NCBI GenBank assembly: GCA_017446775.1
Contig: JAFSQE010000007.1
Coordinates: 1 to 64,000 of the forward strand
Direction of reading: 5' to 3'
DNA: 64,000 nucleotides
Source: Bacteroidales bacterium
GTDB lineage: Bacteria; Bacteroidota; Bacteroidia; Bacteroidales; UBA932
Positions 33,541 to 41,509 of this stretch are shown one piece after another. Both the position numbers and the translations under genes were made by a program. Numbering within the stretch: the first letter of the stretch is position 1; each line of letters begins with the position of its first letter. Below the pieces are notes generated by a model. It worked only from the letters and a program-made list of their open reading frames with translations, had not been told where the DNA came from and did no database searches.

Positions 33541-35478
33541 TTACAGAAGCCTGATAAAGTGGCCGCCCACTACGGCGCGAGCCTTGAAACCGCGGCGGTG
33601 AGGTGCGTGGGTAAAGTACCAGTCGCTCATGGGGACCCGGTCGCGGGTCTCGTTGTAGAAGCGCCACATGGGGGCAATCAGGGCTTCGAAATCTTCCGCA
33701 GAGTCGGCCAGGGTTGCGCTCCAGACTATCCAGTCACTCTTGGTGTACATCTCACGGTTGTCCAGCGGCAGGCCATAAGCGTTCTGGTGGTTGAGGTACC
33801 AGGCAATCTCTGTGGCGCGGACATCATCCGGGAAAAGCCCGAGATTAAGAATCTTGTCCCAAACCATATTGTATTTCTGGCTCCAGGTCCCCGGTTTGTC
33901 GAAAGTCAGGCGGTAGTGGTCGCCATCGGATGCCATCAGAACCCATTGCGAGGCCATTTCGCGGGCTGCGGCAGTATATTCTGCGGCGATATCGCCCTTG
34001 CCAAGCGTTTCTGCCAGGCGCCCGTAGCAGGCCAATGCCACAATCGCCTTTATTGAGAGGTTGGCATTGTGGGCAAAGTGGCCGGCAAAGTCGTCTGTGC
34101 AGAGCTGGTTCTCAGGGTCGAGGCCAAATGTGCGCAGATATTGCGCCCAGGTAGTGAGGGTTTCCCAGTGACGGGCTGCGTAGGAGCCGCTCTTTTCAAA
34201 GTGGCAGATGGCGGCAGTGAGGATAATCATGTTGCCGGCCTCCTCCACCGGCATGTCACCGGGGTAGGTCTGTCCCTCTGCGATTGGGTAGGTCCCCACG
34301 TCGTGTGCCGGGAAGGGCTTGGTCCATCGGCCTGACTCCGAGTAGTAATAGTTGGCATTTATCATTGCCTCTGCCATGCGCGGGTTGTACTTCAGATAGA
34401 GCGGGGCGGCTGGGTATGAGATATCCACCGTGCCGATACTGCCGTTGCTGTTGTTCTCTTTGCTCAGCAGCAGCAAATCACCGTTTGGCGCCTGAACCAG
34501 TTTCTGCGCGCAGATGCTCTGTCGGTAGGAGAGTGCGCAGAGTTCTGCATATTGGCTGCCACCGGCGGCGGTAGCATCGGCCATCAGCCGGTTATCGAAA
34601 CCGTCGCAGCGCTTTATCAGCCGCTTGTAATCTTTGCGCGCCGCCTCAAACTGACTCTCGATTGTGGCGTCACCGCTGCGGTTCCAGTAGGGGCGCAGTT
34701 TCTCGCCAAAATAGCGGATGGAGTAGATGTCATCGTAGCCGGCCATAATAAAGCCGGAGGCATTGCAGCTGTGGCCCATGTCGCGGATAATGGACAATGA
34801 ACCGTCTGATTGGACAGAAGCCGCCACACCACGCTTTTCGGCCGCCAGATAAAAGTACCCCCAGTCGATGCGTACGTCATCGCCCTTGCGCGAGAAGTAC
34901 TCCTGGCTCCTGGTCCCGGTGCGGAGCAGCACCAGAGAGCCACTCTCAGATTTCCCGGACACCGTTCCCTGCTCCGGCGTGTTCACAGCCCAGAGCGGGG
35001 AGGCCATAAAGCGGATTGATACCGAATGTCGTTTGCCGTCGGTGGACTTAACTTTGTATGAGATATAGTTCACCGGCCGGCTTATAAGCTCCGGAGTGTC
35101 CAGAAGCAGAGGGGCGGTGAAGGTCAGTTCAAGGTCAACCGGCCCGCAGGTAAAACCGTAGTGAGTCTGCGTTGCCTGAACGTCGGCATAAAGCTGATGT
35201 GCCGTTTCGCCGTCTCCCGCCCCCATAAACCGGTATTGCTCGCCATCTACGGTGATAAATCCCCGCAGCGGGAAAGGTTTCTCCGTCCAGTGGCGCACAT
35301 CATCGTCGTATAGGTTGTCTGTCATGCTCCAGCCGTTGGTGTACGGGTCTATGGTAATCAGCGGATAAGCGGGGGCGCGCATGGCGTTGCGGCTGCTCCT
35401 GGGCGCAACGGCCTGGGCAGCCGGGCTGGCAAAACCGATGGCGAGCGCAAGAAGGGCGATAGCGAGAAAACGGATCAT
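33541..35478 (-). CDS. DUF4965/DUF1793 glutaminase-A-like secreted protein
   Basis: 645 residues with a Sec signal peptide (MIRFLAIALLALAIGFASPAAQA). The order fits the glutaminase-A-like family: an N-terminal beta-rich domain beginning 'PLITIDPYTNGWSMTDNLYDD', then a DUF4965-like part ('LCALSYRQSICAQKLV', 'SKENNSNGSIGTVDISYPAAPLYL'), then an all-helical (alpha/alpha)6-like DUF1793 part ('MPVEEAGNMIILTAAI', 'GTWSQKYNMVWDKILNLGLFP', 'DWIVWSATLA'). Such proteins are common in Bacteroidota near sugar-use genes, and the name glutaminase rests on few characterised fungal members. A glycoside hydrolase activity is equally possible. Monocistronic, divergent from tatD. Confidence 0.78.
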   Translation of the reverse strand: MIRFLAIALLALAIGFASPAAQAVAPRSSRNAMRAPAYPLITIDPYTNGWSMTDNLYDDDVRHWTEKPFPLRGFITVDGEQYRFMGAGDGETAHQLYADVQATQTHYGFTCGPVDLELTFTAPLLLDTPELISRPVNYISYKVKSTDGKRHSVSIRFMASPLWAVNTPEQGTVSGKSESGSLVLLRTGTRSQEYFSRKGDDVRIDWGYFYLAAEKRGVAASVQSDGSLSIIRDMGHSCNASGFIMAGYDDIYSIRYFGEKLRPYWNRSGDATIESQFEAARKDYKRLIKRCDGFDNRLMADATAAGGSQYAELCALSYRQSICAQKLVQAPNGDLLLLSKENNSNGSIGTVDISYPAAPLYLKYNPRMAEAMINANYYYSESGRWTKPFPAHDVGTYPIAEGQTYPGDMPVEEAGNMIILTAAICHFEKSGSYAARHWETLTTWAQYLRTFGLDPENQLCTDDFAGHFAHNANLSIKAIVALACYGRLAETLGKGDIAAEYTAAAREMASQWVLMASDGDHYRLTFDKPGTWSQKYNMVWDKILNLGLFPDDVRATEIAWYLNHQNAYGLPLDNREMYTKSDWIVWSATLADSAEDFEALIAPMWRFYNETRDRVPMSDWYFTHAPHRRGFKARAVVGGHFIRLL

Positions 35479-35502
35479 CGTAAAGCATTATTTGTTTGGT
35501 AA

Positions 35503-35537
35503 AGATAACACATGGCCGCGATAAAAGAGTATCTTTG
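35503..35537. promoter_or_regulatory. divergent promoter elements between the DUF4965 gene and tatD
   Basis: On the plus strand TATCTTTG (35530-35537) is a perfect -7 element 40 bp before the tatD ATG. On the minus strand TATCTTTA (35510-35503) is a near-match 24 bp before the DUF4965 start. The plus element lies after the alternative tatD start at 35512 and so argues for ATG 35578. Well-spaced -33 elements are not clear. Confidence 0.45.
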
Positions 35538-35577
35538 CGAGGATAAATACCAAGGGCAGATTATTATAGGCGGCCAA

Positions 35578-36354
35578 ATGATTGACACCCACTCACATAT
35601 CTACGACGAGGCATACAAGGCCGATTTTGAGCAGGTCGTAGAACGGGCCAGGCGGGCCGGTGTAGAGAAGATAGTGATGCCCGGCATCGATTCTTCCTGC
35701 CATGCCGATATGGTTTCGTGCGCCGATGCTCTTCCGGGCTTCGCCTTTGCCGCCATCGGACTCCACCCCACCGAGGTGAACGAGAACTGGCGGCAGGAGC
35801 TGCAGTTTGTATATGACCATTATGCCGACCGGCAGTGGGTTGCGATTGGCGAAATCGGTATGGACCTTTACTGGAGCAAGGATTATCTGCAGCAGCAGAA
35901 AGAGGTGTTCTGCGCGCAGCTGACCCTGGCTTACGAGAAAGACCTGCCGGTGATAATCCATGCCCGCGAAGCTACAGAAGAGATTTTTGAGTGTATAAGA
36001 CGGGTCGCAAAGCCGCTGCGCGGGGTATTCCACGCCTTTACCGGCAGCTATGAAACCTACCGGCGCATCAAGTCTGCCGGCGATTTCTACGTGGGCATCG
36101 GCGGGGTGGTTACCTTCAAGAACGCGCATGTTGCGACGGCGCTGGAGCGCATCCCGCTGGAAGATATCCTGCTTGAGACCGATGCTCCGTATCTGACTCC
36201 CGTCCCGTACCGCGGCAGGCGCAACGAGAGCGCGTATGTGCGCTATGTGGCAGACAAGATCGCCGCCATAAAAGGGGTTGATTTCGATACCGTAGAAAAA
36301 ATCACGACAGATAGTGCCGAGAAATTATTTCGATTTTTGAAAAATATTCCATAA
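35578..36354 (+). CDS. TatD family metal-dependent deoxyribonuclease
   Basis: 258 residues. All TatD metal-site motifs are present: 'MIDTHSH' at the N terminus, 'GEIGMDLYW' near 88, 'VIIHARE' near 127, 'GVFHAFTGS' near 150 and 'LLETDAPYLTP' near 200. The family has 3'-5' exonuclease/DNase activity linked to DNA repair. ATG 35578 places the HxH motif at the usual position; ATG 35512 would add 22 residues that no TatD needs and lies upstream of the best promoter. A cytoplasmic housekeeping protein, unrelated to its neighbours. Confidence 0.93.
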   Translation: MIDTHSHIYDEAYKADFEQVVERARRAGVEKIVMPGIDSSCHADMVSCADALPGFAFAAIGLHPTEVNENWRQELQFVYDHYADRQWVAIGEIGMDLYWSKDYLQQQKEVFCAQLTLAYEKDLPVIIHAREATEEIFECIRRVAKPLRGVFHAFTGSYETYRRIKSAGDFYVGIGGVVTFKNAHVATALERIPLEDILLETDAPYLTPVPYRGRRNESAYVRYVADKIAAIKGVDFDTVEKITTDSAEKLFRFLKNIP

Positions 36355-36410
36355 CTTGCACGACATTATTGCAAACTAGACAAAATCTATATTTAACTAA
36401 TTAAAAACCT

Positions 36411-37208
36411 ATGAAAAAAGTTTTCATGTTTTTGGCAGTTGCAGGTCTTCTGACCTTTACTGCTTATCAATCAGCAATTGCGCAAGACGAAGAGGCTACT
36501 GAGCAGACAGCTGCAGCAGCAGAAGAGGTTGCAGCAGAGGAAGCTCCCATTAACCCGTTCGAGGCAGAGGGTGGCGACCAGCCGCTTCACCAGCAGCTCA
36601 AGGCTAAATTCATCGAAGGTGGTGCAGGCTTCATGGCACTGGTGCTCATCTGCCTTATCCTTGGTCTGGCTATTGCAATCGAGAGAATCATTACCCTTAG
36701 CCTTTCCCAGACAAACACCGCCAAACTGCTCGACAGCATCGAGGCAGCAATCAAGGCTGGCGACGTTGAGAAAGCAAAGGATATCTGCCGCAACACCCGC
36801 GGCCCTGTGGCAAGCATCTTCTATCAGGGTCTTATCCGTATGGATCAGGGCGTAGAGAACGTAGAGAAGGCTGTTACTTCTTACGGTTCTGTACAGATGA
36901 GCCAGTTGGAGAAGGGTCTGAGCTGGATTTCCCTGTTCATCGGTATTGCTCCTATGCTCGGGTTCATGGGTACCGTGATTGGTCTGATCCAGGCATTCGA
37001 TGCAATCGAAGTTGCAGGTGATATCTCCCCGAACCTGGTTGCAGGCGGTATGAAAGTCGCCCTTATCACCACCGTCGGCGGTCTTATCGTTGCTATCATC
37101 CTTCAGTTGTTCTATAACTACCTCGTTTCCAAGATCGACACCATCGTTACCCAGATGGAGGACGCTTCCATCAGCTTTGTCGACCTTCTGGTAAAATATC
37201 AGAAATAA
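36411..37208 (+). CDS. exbB: ExbB/TolQ/MotA-type proton channel protein
   Basis: 265 residues. An N-terminal signal-like segment and an acidic Ala/Glu-rich stretch (about 25-55) precede the three membrane helices (about 74-92, 170-195, 213-240), as is common in Bacteroidota ExbB. The core 'LGFMGTVIGLIQAFDAIE' and 'TTVGGLIVAIILQLFYNYL' are typical of the family. With two ExbD genes in the same operon it forms the motor that uses proton flow to energise TonB and, through it, receptors such as the two SusC proteins here. TATATTTA at 36388 is a possible -7 element. Confidence 0.9.
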   Translation: MKKVFMFLAVAGLLTFTAYQSAIAQDEEATEQTAAAAEEVAAEEAPINPFEAEGGDQPLHQQLKAKFIEGGAGFMALVLICLILGLAIAIERIITLSLSQTNTAKLLDSIEAAIKAGDVEKAKDICRNTRGPVASIFYQGLIRMDQGVENVEKAVTSYGSVQMSQLEKGLSWISLFIGIAPMLGFMGTVIGLIQAFDAIEVAGDISPNLVAGGMKVALITTVGGLIVAIILQLFYNYLVSKIDTIVTQMEDASISFVDLLVKYQK

Positions 37209-37254
37209 TCTTCCTTGAAGGGTAGTAATATTAACAATTGAAAAAAATGAAACA

Positions 37255-37671
37255 ATGAAACTGGCTAAATATTTAAAATGGATTCTTCTGGGAATCTCTG
37301 CGATATTGCTGGTTGTGTTCTTTCTCATGCCGCACGAAACAGCCAGCGATCTGATGGTGGATGTCTACACTTTCTGGGCATACGCACTTATCGCTATAGC
37401 ATTGTTGCTGGTTGTGCTGTTCCTGCTCATTGACGTGAGCAAGTCCAAGAAGAGACTGATTGCCTTCTTGGCTGTGATTGTCGGTGCGGTGCTTCTGGTG
37501 GCAGTATGCTACCTGCTCGCGCCCGGCGGAGAGGTCCAGACAAGCGTGGATTATACCCCGAAGGTATCAAAGTTTTCAGATGCAGCGCTCTATGTGACAT
37601 ACGCAATGATTGCCGCATCTCTGGTAGCGATAGTGGCATCTGCCATACGCAACGCTATTAAGAATCGTTAA
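37255..37671 (+). CDS. small four-helix membrane protein inside the exbBD operon
   Basis: 138 residues, not recognised as a named family. Four hydrophobic segments are visible (about 9-25, 39-62, 66-87, 108-128), with a short polar loop 'GGEVQTSVDYTPKVSKFSD' before the last. It lies 46 bp after exbB and 11 bp before the first exbD, so it is almost certainly co-transcribed. Its position suggests an accessory part of the energy-transducing complex; no motif confirms this. Confidence 0.7.
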   Translation: MKLAKYLKWILLGISAILLVVFFLMPHETASDLMVDVYTFWAYALIAIALLLVVLFLLIDVSKSKKRLIAFLAVIVGAVLLVAVCYLLAPGGEVQTSVDYTPKVSKFSDAALYVTYAMIAASLVAIVASAIRNAIKNR

Positions 37672-37682
37672 TTATTAGGAAC

Positions 37683-38264
37683 ATGGCATCAAAAAAGACT
37701 CCCGAAATTAATGGAAGCTCAATGGCCGACATCGCCTTCATTGCGCTGATATTCTTCCTGATGGTTACGACTATGGACCAGGAGAAAGGTCTGCCCCGCC
37801 GTCTGCCCCCCATGCCCGATGAGAACATCAAGCTGGAGAACGAGAAGGTGAACCGTCGTAACATTGTCATCGTGAAGATCAACGTCAACGACCGTGTGTT
37901 TGCCGGGGATGAACCGATAGATGTCAGTCAATTGAAGGATAAGATTGTAGAGTTTCTCACCAACCCCAACAACGACCCCAACCTGCCGGAGAAAACCGTT
38001 AAGGATATCGAAGGCTATGGTCCGTATCCCGTTTCAAAGGGGGTGATATCTCTGCAGAACGACCGAGGCACCACCTACAGCAAGTATATCGCCGTGCAGA
38101 ACGAACTGGTTAAGGCAATTAACGAGATTCGCGACGACTTCTCCGTAGCCAACTATGGCAAGAAGTACGCACAGCTCGACGATGACAAGCAGAAAATCGT
38201 GCGCAAGTGTATACCTCAGCAGATTTCCGAGGCAGAGCCCAAGGACACCAAGCTAAAGAAATAG
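37683..38264 (+). CDS. exbD: ExbD/TolR family protein (first of two)
   Basis: 193 residues with one N-terminal membrane helix (about 15-32) bearing the functional Asp: 'SSMADIAFIALIFFLMVTTMD'. The periplasmic part has ExbD strands ('IVIVKINVNDRVFAGDEPIDVSQLKD') but is longer than usual, with a roughly 45-residue insert including 'EKTVKDIEGYGPYPVSKGVIS'. Works with ExbB as the stator/rotor core. The next exbD starts 12 bp later. Confidence 0.9.
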   Translation: MASKKTPEINGSSMADIAFIALIFFLMVTTMDQEKGLPRRLPPMPDENIKLENEKVNRRNIVIVKINVNDRVFAGDEPIDVSQLKDKIVEFLTNPNNDPNLPEKTVKDIEGYGPYPVSKGVISLQNDRGTTYSKYIAVQNELVKAINEIRDDFSVANYGKKYAQLDDDKQKIVRKCIPQQISEAEPKDTKLKK

Positions 38265-38276
38265 GAGACACACAGT

Positions 38277-38741
38277 ATGGCTAAATTCAAAAAAAGCAAC
38301 AAAGGGGAACTGCCGACAATATCTACCGGCTCGCTTCCCGACATCGTGTTCATTATCCTTCTGTTCTTTATGGTGACCACCAGTATGCGCCAGACAGAGC
38401 ACATGGTAATGGTGTCGCTGCCTGCAGCATCTGAGATTGCCAAGCTTGAGCGCAAGGACCTCTCGTCTTATGTATACGTGGGGACACCTCTGCCCAAGTA
38501 TCAGGGCAAGTATGGTACAGACAGCCGTATCCAGCTCAACGACTCTTTCCGCACTGTAGATGAAATCCGTGATTTCGTGGCTGCAGAGCGCGAGAACCTT
38601 TCCGAGCAGGACCGTCCGTTCATGACCATCTCCATCAAGGCCGACAGGGACACCCGCATGGGTATCATCACCGACATCAAGCAGGAGCTCCGTCGCTGCA
38701 ACGCGCTCAAGATTCTCTACGGCGCAAATGCAACCGACTAG
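38277..38741 (+). CDS. exbD: ExbD/TolR family protein (second of two)
   Basis: 154 residues. The membrane helix and proton-carrying Asp lie in 'TGSLPDIVFIILLFFMVTTSM' (about 16-36). The periplasmic domain ends with 'DTRMGIITDIKQELRRCNALKILY', the usual ExbD helix-strand close. Two different ExbD subunits after one ExbB are common in Bacteroidota. The operon probably ends at the hairpin just downstream. Confidence 0.9.
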   Translation: MAKFKKSNKGELPTISTGSLPDIVFIILLFFMVTTSMRQTEHMVMVSLPAASEIAKLERKDLSSYVYVGTPLPKYQGKYGTDSRIQLNDSFRTVDEIRDFVAAERENLSEQDRPFMTISIKADRDTRMGIITDIKQELRRCNALKILYGANATD

Positions 38742-38759
38742 GGGCTTCCCCGATAACAG

Positions 38760-38796
38760 TAAGAAATGGGTGGCAGTTTTTGTTACCCATTTCTTA
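38760..38796 (+). terminator. stem-loop after the exbBD operon
   Basis: A 12-bp perfect stem: TAAGAAATGGGT (38760-38771) with ACCCATTTCTTA (38785-38796), 13-base loop. The downstream side is A/T-rich but lacks a clean T-run, so it may be a weak terminator or a processing/stability hairpin between exbD and the phosphatase. Confidence 0.55.
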
Positions 38797-38813
38797 TATA
38801 AAAACAAAAAGAG

Positions 38814-40031
38814 ATGAAACACTTTAAACTGATATTGGCTACGGCCCTGATGGCACTTGTGGCAACCTCCTGCTGCCAGAAACCCCAGGCGAAGTATGTA
38901 TTCCTTTTTATAGGCGACGGCATGGGCTTTGGCGCAGTGTCGGTGGCAGAAACTTATGTCGCCCAGGCAGAGGGTGAGGGTGCCATCGGAATGGGGCAGC
39001 TCGCATTCTCGTCGTTCCCGGTGATGGGTGCCTCCGCAACATTCTCTGCCAACCGCCAGCGCACCGACTCGGCAGCCGGCGGTACAGCTCTCGCCTCCGG
39101 TGAGAAGGTGAACAACAGCAGCATCTGCATAGCTCCCAGCGGCGACACTCTCAAGAGCATCGCCTACAAGATTCACGATGCCGGCTACAAGGTAGGCCTT
39201 GCCGCCACGGTGTGCATAGACCACGCCACCCCGGCTGCATTCTTTGGCCGCAGTGCAGACCGCGGTAACTATTACGAGATAGGCAGCCAGCTGGCTACAT
39301 CCAATTTTGAATACTTTGGCGGCGGCGACTTCAACCGTCCCGACCAGGAGCAGCCCGACTGCTTTACACGGGCAGAAGAGGCCGGATACACTATTGCCTA
39401 CGGGCGCGATGAATTCTCGCAGAAGAAGGCTGACGCGCGCAAGATAGTCTTCTTCCAGAAGCGCGAGGCAGAGCGGGCTACCAATCAGCTTCCTACACAT
39501 CTGGAGCGCCTGCAGCGCAACAATCCCGACGATCTGACGCTGGCAGAGCTGGTAGAGAGTGGCATCGGTGTGCTGGAGAACCAGAAGGGCTTCTTTATGA
39601 TGGCAGAGGGTTCCATGATAGACTGGGCGGCCCACAGCAACGACCTCCCCGGTCTGATATATGAGATGCTGGACTTTAGCGATGCCATAGCAGTAGCCAT
39701 GGAGTTCTACCGCAAGCACCCCAAGAACACCCTGATAGTCGTTACAGCCGACCACGAAACCGGCGGTCCCGCCTGCAACAAGCCGCAGCTGAACAAGGTT
39801 AAGGCGATGTGCGAGCCAAAGGGAGAAACCAACGTGGACAACTACATGTCGGGCGAGAATAATCAGGCAGCGATATCGCTTGAAGCCGGTATCGGCTGGA
39901 CAGCTGGTACCCATACCGCAGACCGTGTGCCGGTATATGCAATCGGTGCAGGCAGCGAACTGTTTGCCGGAGAAATGGACAATACCGACATTCCCCGTAA
40001 AATATGTGAGGCGATGGGTGTAAACTTCTAA
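38814..40031 (+). CDS. alkaline phosphatase family lipoprotein
   Basis: 405 residues with lipobox LVATSC, so exported and lipid-anchored. Alkaline phosphatase motifs are complete: 'FLFIGDGMGFGAV' (metal Asp), 'RTDSAAGGTALASG' with the nucleophilic Ser, 'IDWAAHSND', 'VVTADHETGG' and 'GWTAGTHTADRVPVYAIG'. It would release phosphate from phosphomonoesters in the periplasm or at the surface. Nothing nearby (no Pho box that I recognise, no phosphate transporter) shows its regulation. The stop codon is 20 bp before the next lipoprotein. Confidence 0.93.
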   Translation: MKHFKLILATALMALVATSCCQKPQAKYVFLFIGDGMGFGAVSVAETYVAQAEGEGAIGMGQLAFSSFPVMGASATFSANRQRTDSAAGGTALASGEKVNNSSICIAPSGDTLKSIAYKIHDAGYKVGLAATVCIDHATPAAFFGRSADRGNYYEIGSQLATSNFEYFGGGDFNRPDQEQPDCFTRAEEAGYTIAYGRDEFSQKKADARKIVFFQKREAERATNQLPTHLERLQRNNPDDLTLAELVESGIGVLENQKGFFMMAEGSMIDWAAHSNDLPGLIYEMLDFSDAIAVAMEFYRKHPKNTLIVVTADHETGGPACNKPQLNKVKAMCEPKGETNVDNYMSGENNQAAISLEAGIGWTAGTHTADRVPVYAIGAGSELFAGEMDNTDIPRKICEAMGVNF

Positions 40032-40039
40032 TTTTTTTC

Positions 40040-40047
40040 CATCTTTG
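40040..40047 (+). promoter_or_regulatory. possible -7 element four bases before an ATG
   Basis: CATCTTTG (40040-40047) differs from TAnnTTTG at one base and ends 4 bp before the ATG at 40052. If used, the transcript would have almost no leader, like the rfbC/LOG region at 47082-47107. Confidence 0.3.
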
Positions 40048-40051
40048 CAGT

Positions 40052-40447
40052 ATGAAAAAGATTTGGACTCTCTTACTGGTGGCTTTTGCAGCCCTGACCG
40101 TTGTCTCTTGCGAACAGGAACCCCTTCCCGGGAAGCTCGTGGGCGACGTGTCTTATCAAAACAGAGGGATTGTCGGTGTAACTGTGACCCTCACAAGCGA
40201 AACGGAAACTTTCTCCACCACAACCATTGCAGACGGTTTCTTCAAGTTTGAAGAGCTCCCTGCAGGTGATTATATCGTTTCCTGCAACTACAATGGATAT
40301 ACGCCCGAAGTCTATTTCAAATACTACGAGAAGAGCGGGAATCCCCGCTTGGTTACCGTCCTGGCCGGAGATATCCACACCCGTAACGTGATAATCCCCA
40401 GTACCGAGGATATCGGCCTTGGAGGGGATGATGACGATGAGGACTAG
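40052..40447 (+). CDS. small lipoprotein with carboxypeptidase-regulatory-like domain
   Basis: 131 residues with lipobox LTVVSC. A single beta-sandwich of the carboxypeptidase-regulatory type covers about 30-112 ('GDVSYQNRGIVGVTVTLTSE', 'TTIADGFFKFEELPAGDYIVSCNYNGY'). The C terminus is a very acidic tail (GGDDDDED). No enzyme is attached. Such stand-alone domains may bind ligands or act as adhesins; the role here is unknown. A strong stem-loop follows. Confidence 0.75.
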   Translation: MKKIWTLLLVAFAALTVVSCEQEPLPGKLVGDVSYQNRGIVGVTVTLTSETETFSTTTIADGFFKFEELPAGDYIVSCNYNGYTPEVYFKYYEKSGNPRLVTVLAGDIHTRNVIIPSTEDIGLGGDDDDED

Positions 40448-40471
40448 GGCGCTTACCACCCGAAATACAGA

Positions 40472-40497
40472 AATGGCCGGCATCAGTGCCGGCCATT
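40472..40497. terminator. bidirectional terminator between convergent genes
   Basis: A perfect 11-bp stem AATGGCCGGCA (40472-40482) with TGCCGGCCATT (40487-40497), loop TCAG. CTTATTAT follows on the plus strand and TTCTGTATTT on the minus strand, so it can serve both the small lipoprotein and the GT2 gene. Confidence 0.8.
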
Positions 40498-40501
40498 CTT
40501 A

Positions 40502-41509
40502 TTATAGGCGCAGGTCGTCAAAGGTCAGGCGGCCCAGGGATCGGAAGTAGCGCAGCACTATGCTGCCGTCGTAGCGGCCTACATCGTTGCCGTCTTCGCT
40601 GAAAGAGGAACACTCTATATCGGGGGCCAGTCGGCGATAGTCCCTCTTGGCGCGCCACACCGCCTTGAAATAGCTCCATCGGCCCGTGAACAGATACACC
40701 AGGGATGCGAAAAAGTCAAGCATCTTGCGGGCAGAGAGAATACGCTTCAAATCGCTTGTGGGGAGATTTTTGCGCAACATCAGCAGGCTGTTGCGGTAGT
40801 TCAGGTACAGCTTGCGCGCACTGGTGTTGTCTAACGACGCTCCGCCCAGGTGATATACCACCGCCTGTGGCACAGCCCATACCTGATGCCCCGCCAGTTT
40901 CGCCCGCCAGCAGAAATCGATCTCCTCCATGTGGGCAAAGAACATCTCGTCCAGTCCGCCCAGATAGTGATAGAGGTCGCTGCGCACCATCATGCAGGCG
41001 CCGCTTGCCCAGAAACACTGCTGCGGTTCGTCGTACTGTCCGCGGTCTTTCTCAATATGATTCAGGATGCGTCCGCGACAGAAAGGATAGCCGTAGCGGT
41101 CGATATAGCCGCCCGCAGCACCGGCATATTCGAAACTGTCGCGCGCCGCCAGAGAACGGATCTTGGGCTGGCAGATTCCCACATCGGGATTGTCCTCCAT
41201 GAAGGCAGTGAGTGTGGCCAGCCATCCTTCAGAAACCTCGACATCGCTGTTGAGCAGCACATAATAATCGGCTTCTATTTGTTCCAGGGCGCGGTTGTAG
41301 CCCCCGGCAAAGCCGTAGTTCTTATCCAGCGCCACAATCCCTACCGCTGGATAGTTAGTCTTGAGCCATAAGAGAGAATCGTCTGTAGAGCCGTTGTCGG
41401 CAACAACCACGAAACAGTTCTCTTTGGGGATATTATTTAGTAAAACCGGAACGAACCGCTCCAAAAGGGATCGGCCGTTCCAGTTTAATATGACTATAGC
41501 AACGTCCAT
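40502..41509 (-). CDS. family 2 glycosyltransferase (rhamnosyltransferase-like)
   Basis: 335 residues. GT-A fold motifs: 'VAIVILNWNGRSLLERF' at the N terminus, 'VVADNGSTDDSL' near 35, 'NYGFAGGYNRALE' near 63, 'LLNSDVEVSEGWL' with the DxD-like pair near 87, and 'HMEEIDFCWRAKLAG' near 190. This is the WbbL/rhamnosyltransferase-like GT2 group that builds surface polysaccharide. It begins directly after the POT transporter stop (TAAATG) at the end of a minus-strand operon whose first gene makes dTDP-rhamnose precursor (rfbC), which fits a rhamnose donor but does not prove it. Confidence 0.9.
   Translation of the reverse strand: MDVAIVILNWNGRSLLERFVPVLLNNIPKENCFVVVADNGSTDDSLLWLKTNYPAVGIVALDKNYGFAGGYNRALEQIEADYYVLLNSDVEVSEGWLATLTAFMEDNPDVGICQPKIRSLAARDSFEYAGAAGGYIDRYGYPFCRGRILNHIEKDRGQYDEPQQCFWASGACMMVRSDLYHYLGGLDEMFFAHMEEIDFCWRAKLAGHQVWAVPQAVVYHLGGASLDNTSARKLYLNYRNSLLMLRKNLPTSDLKRILSARKMLDFFASLVYLFTGRWSYFKAVWRAKRDYRRLAPDIECSSFSEDGNDVGRYDGSIVLRYFRSLGRLTFDDLRL

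Noticed and set aside
38253-39914. 553-codon minus-strand frame across exbD and the phosphatase
   Set aside because: It spans two genes with clear motifs and a stem-loop, and shows no recognisable protein.
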